64,000 nucleotides of DNA, from the NCBI GenBank assembly GCA_004172865.1, contig SEBV01000003.1, positions 124,001 through 188,000 of the forward strand, in the 5' to 3' direction. The DNA is from Gammaproteobacteria bacterium. GTDB lineage: Bacteria > Pseudomonadota > Gammaproteobacteria > Pseudomonadales > Cellvibrionaceae. Position numbers and translations under genes: made by a program. The number at the start of each line of letters is the position of its first letter. Position 1 is the stretch's first letter. Below the pieces are notes generated by a model that saw nothing but the letters and a program-made list of their open reading frames with translations, did not search any database and was not told where the DNA came from. Shown here piece by piece: positions 63,574 to 64,000 of this stretch.

Positions 63574-63957
63574 CTAGCCAACACGCTCAAAGATCTTTTC
63601 AATTTTTTCTTTCAACGCTTGTGCCGTAAATGGTTTTACAACGTAGCCATTTACGCCCGCTTGCGCGGCTTCAATAATTTGGTCGCGTTTAGCTTCTGCC
63701 GTCACCATCAATACCGGCAAGGTCGCGAGTTTTTCGTCGGCACGCACTGCGCGCAACAAATCAATTCCCGTCATACCTGGCATATTCCAGTCCGTCACCA
63801 GAAATTGGAAATCGCCACTCTTAAGCATAGGTAAAGCTGTTACGCCATCATCCGCTTCATGAGTGTTCGAAAACCCCAAATCTCTGAGCAGATTTTTGAT
63901 GATCCGCCGCATTGTCGAAAAGTCGTCGACAATTAAGATTTTCATGTTCTTATCCAA
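63574..63957 (-). CDS. cheY: chemotaxis response regulator CheY
   Basis: Single receiver domain of 127 residues that binds the flagellar switch when phosphorylated. The acidic pair (VDDFSTMRR), phosphorylation site Asp56 in VTDWNMPGM, switch Thr86 (MVTAEAK) and Lys108 (VVKPF) are all present. The start is TTG: GGAGG lies five bases before it, and the resulting [13 protein letters not shown] aligns with the E. coli N-terminus; the internal ATG at 63945 lacks a good site. First gene of the chemotaxis run in this window; the upstream region is cut by the window end. Confidence 0.96.
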   Translation of the reverse strand: MDKNMKILIVDDFSTMRRIIKNLLRDLGFSNTHEADDGVTALPMLKSGDFQFLVTDWNMPGMTGIDLLRAVRADEKLATLPVLMVTAEAKRDQIIEAAQAGVNGYVVKPFTAQALKEKIEKIFERVG

Positions 63958-64000
63958 AGGAACCTCCGTCGCACCTACAGGAATTTCATTTATTGTTAGT

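Overview
The window looks like chromosomal DNA of a free-living, polarly flagellated, polysaccharide-degrading gammaproteobacterium, most likely of the Cellvibrio group. The inference rests on a lipoprotein GH26 mannanase with a Ser-rich linker and CBM35-like module, a Pseudomonas-type cheYZAB-motCD-parC-parP-cheW-DUF2802 cluster, an rsx/rnf operon, prfB next to lysS, and moderate GC content. No phage, insertion sequence, CRISPR array, tRNA or rRNA was recognised. Nearly all sequence is protein coding, with short intergenic gaps and several bidirectional hairpin terminators between convergent genes.

Layout: 1-2.1 kb, secreted GH26 beta-mannanase. 2.1-3.7 kb, apbC (Fe-S carrier) and a DUF924 gene. 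3.9-8.2 kb, RND efflux pump with adaptor. 8.7-10.6 kb, a GGDEF-EAL protein with both catalytic motifs intact. 10.7-14.8 kb, a four-gene cluster: circularly permuted ATP-grasp, alpha-E, transglutaminase-like and Anbu (proteasome-like peptidase). 15.1-17.8 kb, a DUF4870 gene and metG. 17.8-24.4 kb, rsxABCDGE followed by an MscS channel. 24.5-29.7 kb, an unusual signalling module: a degenerate sigma54-activator-like ATPase lacking the GAFTGA loop, a divergent FHA-winged-helix protein, a membrane Ser/Thr kinase with TPRs, and a small unknown protein. 29.7-32 kb, a glycosyltransferase and pyrB. 32.2-36 kb, a glycerol-3-phosphate dehydrogenase-like enzyme, a NodB-type deacetylase and an FGGY kinase. 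36.1-39.7 kb, DUF1820 and a MarR-EmrA-EmrB efflux operon with a clear operator. 39.8-42.2 kb, a membrane protein, an RhlE-type helicase and DUF6172. 42.4-47.7 kb, a DUF418 membrane protein and a large secreted protein with thrombospondin type 3-like calcium repeats and a GlyGly-CTERM-like tail. 48-50.7 kb, lysS and prfB, the latter needing a programmed +1 frameshift. 51-64 kb, an AEC transporter and the chemotaxis/motor cluster, which is interrupted by a divergent mocR-phzF pair.

How the parts work together: the chemotaxis genes encode the phosphorelay (CheA, CheY, CheZ, CheB), an auxiliary stator (MotC/MotD) and a polar array-positioning pair (ParC/ParP); CheA carries four copies of a short acidic peptide that may be the ParP docking site. 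Housekeeping genes (metG, pyrB, prfB, rhlE, DUF1820, DUF6172) share a promoter-like signature: a -10 box followed at once by GCGCG and, in five of the six, a T-run, which suggests growth-rate or stringent control. The least understood parts are the FHA/kinase/degenerate-ATPase module (24.5-29.7 kb) and the Anbu/ATP-grasp cluster (10.7-14.8 kb).
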